From Actinomycetes bacterium (lineage in GTDB: Bacteria > Actinomycetota > Actinomycetes > S36-B12 > UBA5976): DNA of 6,400 bases. Below the pieces are notes generated by a model. The model ran no database searches and was not told where the DNA came from. It saw only the letters and a list, made by a program, of their open reading frames with translations. The stretch is from assembly GCA_021784375.1 (NCBI GenBank), contig JAJXSV010000123.1, positions 1-6,400 on the forward strand, in the 5' to 3' direction. A program made the translations under genes and the position numbers. How positions within the stretch are numbered: position 1 is the first letter of the stretch; each line of letters opens with the position of its first letter. Shown here one piece after another: positions 5,136 through 6,400 of this stretch.

Positions 5136-6400
5136 ATGACCCGACTGCGGGAGTTCCGCCGCATCACGCTGGCCCTGCTCGTCCTGACGACCGTCTTCAT
5201 CATGCCCGGGTTCCTCGATGTCACGAACCTGCCCAAGCTGCTCGTGCTCGTGGTGGCCGCAGCGCTGCTCATCGCCTTGCTCGGGCGCGGCGGTGGCGCC
5301 CTTCCGGCCACCCGTCCTGCGAACTGGCTGCTGGCGCTCTTCGTGGCGGGCATGGCGGTCTCCGCGCTCATGGACGGACAGCACCGCTATCGCGTCCTCT
5401 ACGGCGTGTGGGGCCGCAACGACGGACTGCTCGCATACGCCTCCTTGGCCGTCATGTTCACGGCAATTGCCACGGCCTTCCGCGGGCGTGCAGCGCGTCT
5501 GGTGCTCTTCGCACTTGCCGGTACGGGCGCCGTGGAGGCGCTGCTCGGACTGGGCCAGCACCTGGCAGGCACCCCGGGCTACTGGGCCAAGCCGTACAAC
5601 CCGATCATGGGGAGTTTCGGGAACCCCGACTTCGCCTCGGCCTTCCTCGGTATCGCTGCCGTGGCCCTCTGCGTCACCAGCATGCTGCCGGACCTGCCCC
5701 GCCGCCTGCGGCTGGCGGCCCTGGCGTTCGGCCTGCTGGCGGCGTCGCTCACCGTGCTCTCACAGGCACTGCAGGGAACCTTGGCCCTCGCGGTCGGCGG
5801 TGTGGTCGCTGTGACCGCGTGGTCCTTCCATGTGCTGGCACCGACGTGGCTGCGCCGGCTGCGCATGCTGCTGCTGGCCGCGCTGTCGGTGGGGACGGTG
5901 GCGGGCCTGGCGGCGCTCGCGGATCGGGGCCCATTCGCGTCGATCCTGCACTCTGCGAACCTCGCCGACCGCTTCTACCTCTGGCGCGCGGCGCTGGCCA
6001 TGTTCCGTGCCCACCCCTGGTTCGGGGTGGGGATCGACGCCTACGCGGAGCAGTTCCGGCTGGTGCGCGGGCCCGACCTGATCGACGGTGGAGGCGTGGG
6101 CACGACGGCCGACGCGGCGCACAGCGTGCCCCTCAACCTGCTCGCCACAGGCGGCCTCGTGGTGCTGCTGCCCTACCTGCTCATCCTGGTGTTCGTTGCC
6201 TCGCGTGGCCTGCGCCTGCTGCGCAGCGGTGACCAGCCACTGGTGGCGGCCGCCCTGTTGGGCGCGTGGACGGCCTATGTCGCCGCCTCCTGCTTCTCGC
6301 TCGACCAGCTGGGGGTGGCCGTCTGGGGGTGGGCCTTGGGCGGCGCCATCGTCGCGGCCTCCTACCCGCAGCCCGTCGGGGTGGTCCCGCCCGCTGCCGG
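5136..6400 (+). CDS. O-antigen ligase/polymerase-like membrane protein (Wzy_C family), 3' end outside window
   Basis: The frame is open from the ATG at 5136 to the right edge, giving 421 residues without a stop. It encodes about twelve hydrophobic segments with one large hydrophilic loop (about 260-330), the topology of WaaL/Wzy-type enzymes that join or polymerise lipid-linked glycans outside the membrane. Family motifs: YGVWGRNDGLLAY (about 90-102), GSFGNPDFASAFL (159-171), then in the large loop DRFYLWRAAL (R279, W283), HPWFGVG (293-299) and AHS (H329), followed by NLLATGGLVVLLPYLL. The Arg, GvG and His are the hallmark of the Wzy_C domain. Where many relatives have S-R-G in a middle helix, this protein has SQALQG (Q213), so the exact activity may differ. 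The acceptor could be a lipid, a cell-wall polymer or a protein; the sequence does not decide. The ATG abuts the ABC-F stop, implying cotranscription and coupled translation. A C-terminal domain such as TPR repeats could follow beyond the window. Confidence 0.88.
   Translation, partial: MTRLREFRRITLALLVLTTVFIMPGFLDVTNLPKLLVLVVAAALLIALLGRGGGALPATRPANWLLALFVAGMAVSALMDGQHRYRVLYGVWGRNDGLLAYASLAVMFTAIATAFRGRAARLVLFALAGTGAVEALLGLGQHLAGTPGYWAKPYNPIMGSFGNPDFASAFLGIAAVALCVTSMLPDLPRRLRLAALAFGLLAASLTVLSQALQGTLALAVGGVVAVTAWSFHVLAPTWLRRLRMLLLAALSVGTVAGLAALADRGPFASILHSANLADRFYLWRAALAMFRAHPWFGVGIDAYAEQFRLVRGPDLIDGGGVGTTADAAHSVPLNLLATGGLVVLLPYLLILVFVASRGLRLLRSGDQPLVAAALLGAWTAYVAASCFSLDQLGVAVWGWALGGAIVAASYPQPVGVVPPAA

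Noticed and set aside
4488..5561. 357-codon open frame on the - strand
   Set aside because: It is antisense to two well-supported genes, rich in Gln, His, Arg and Glu as expected for a G+C-rich antisense shadow, and shows no recognisable domain.
5042..6232. Long + strand open frame of 396 codons overlapping the end of the ABC-F gene and most of the last gene
   Set aside because: Its product is a low-complexity mix of Arg, Pro, Gly and Ala with no motif. The frame starting at 5136 encodes a coherent membrane protein with Wzy_C hallmarks, so this is its shadow.

Overview
The window is G+C-rich DNA, very probably from an actinomycete (Actinomycetota). The RpoA C-terminal domain, the L17 protein with a long Ala-rich tail, the TruA sequence and the ABC-F protein all have actinobacterial character, and two genes carry the leaderless-promoter arrangement common in that phylum. 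No genus can be assigned from the sequence alone. All genes lie on the + strand and coding density is high; no gap between genes exceeds 100 bases.

Region 1 (1-1026) is the 3' end of the ribosomal-protein/RNA polymerase alpha operon: the tail of rpoA, then rplQ with a good Shine-Dalgarno sequence, then a perfect 15-bp hairpin terminator. Region 2 (1027-2555) holds a single polytopic membrane protein that resembles GT-C-fold glycosyltransferases. It starts at a probable leaderless promoter and sits between rplQ and truA, which are direct neighbours in many actinobacteria. Region 3 (2608-6400) looks like one transcription unit: a second probable leaderless promoter, then truA (tRNA pseudouridine synthase), an ABC-F ATPase starting 2 nt after the truA stop, and an O-antigen ligase/polymerase-like membrane protein whose ATG directly follows the ABC-F stop. 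That last gene runs off the right edge of the window.

Functionally, the window combines core gene-expression functions (alpha subunit, L17, tRNA pseudouridylation, a probably ribosome-associated ABC-F ATPase) with two membrane proteins of the type used in envelope glycan assembly. I see no mobile element, CRISPR array, tRNA or rRNA, and no clearly new multi-gene system. The points most worth following up are the matched leaderless promoters, the uncharacterised ABC-F coupled to truA, and the two glycan-type membrane proteins flanking this translation-related pair.
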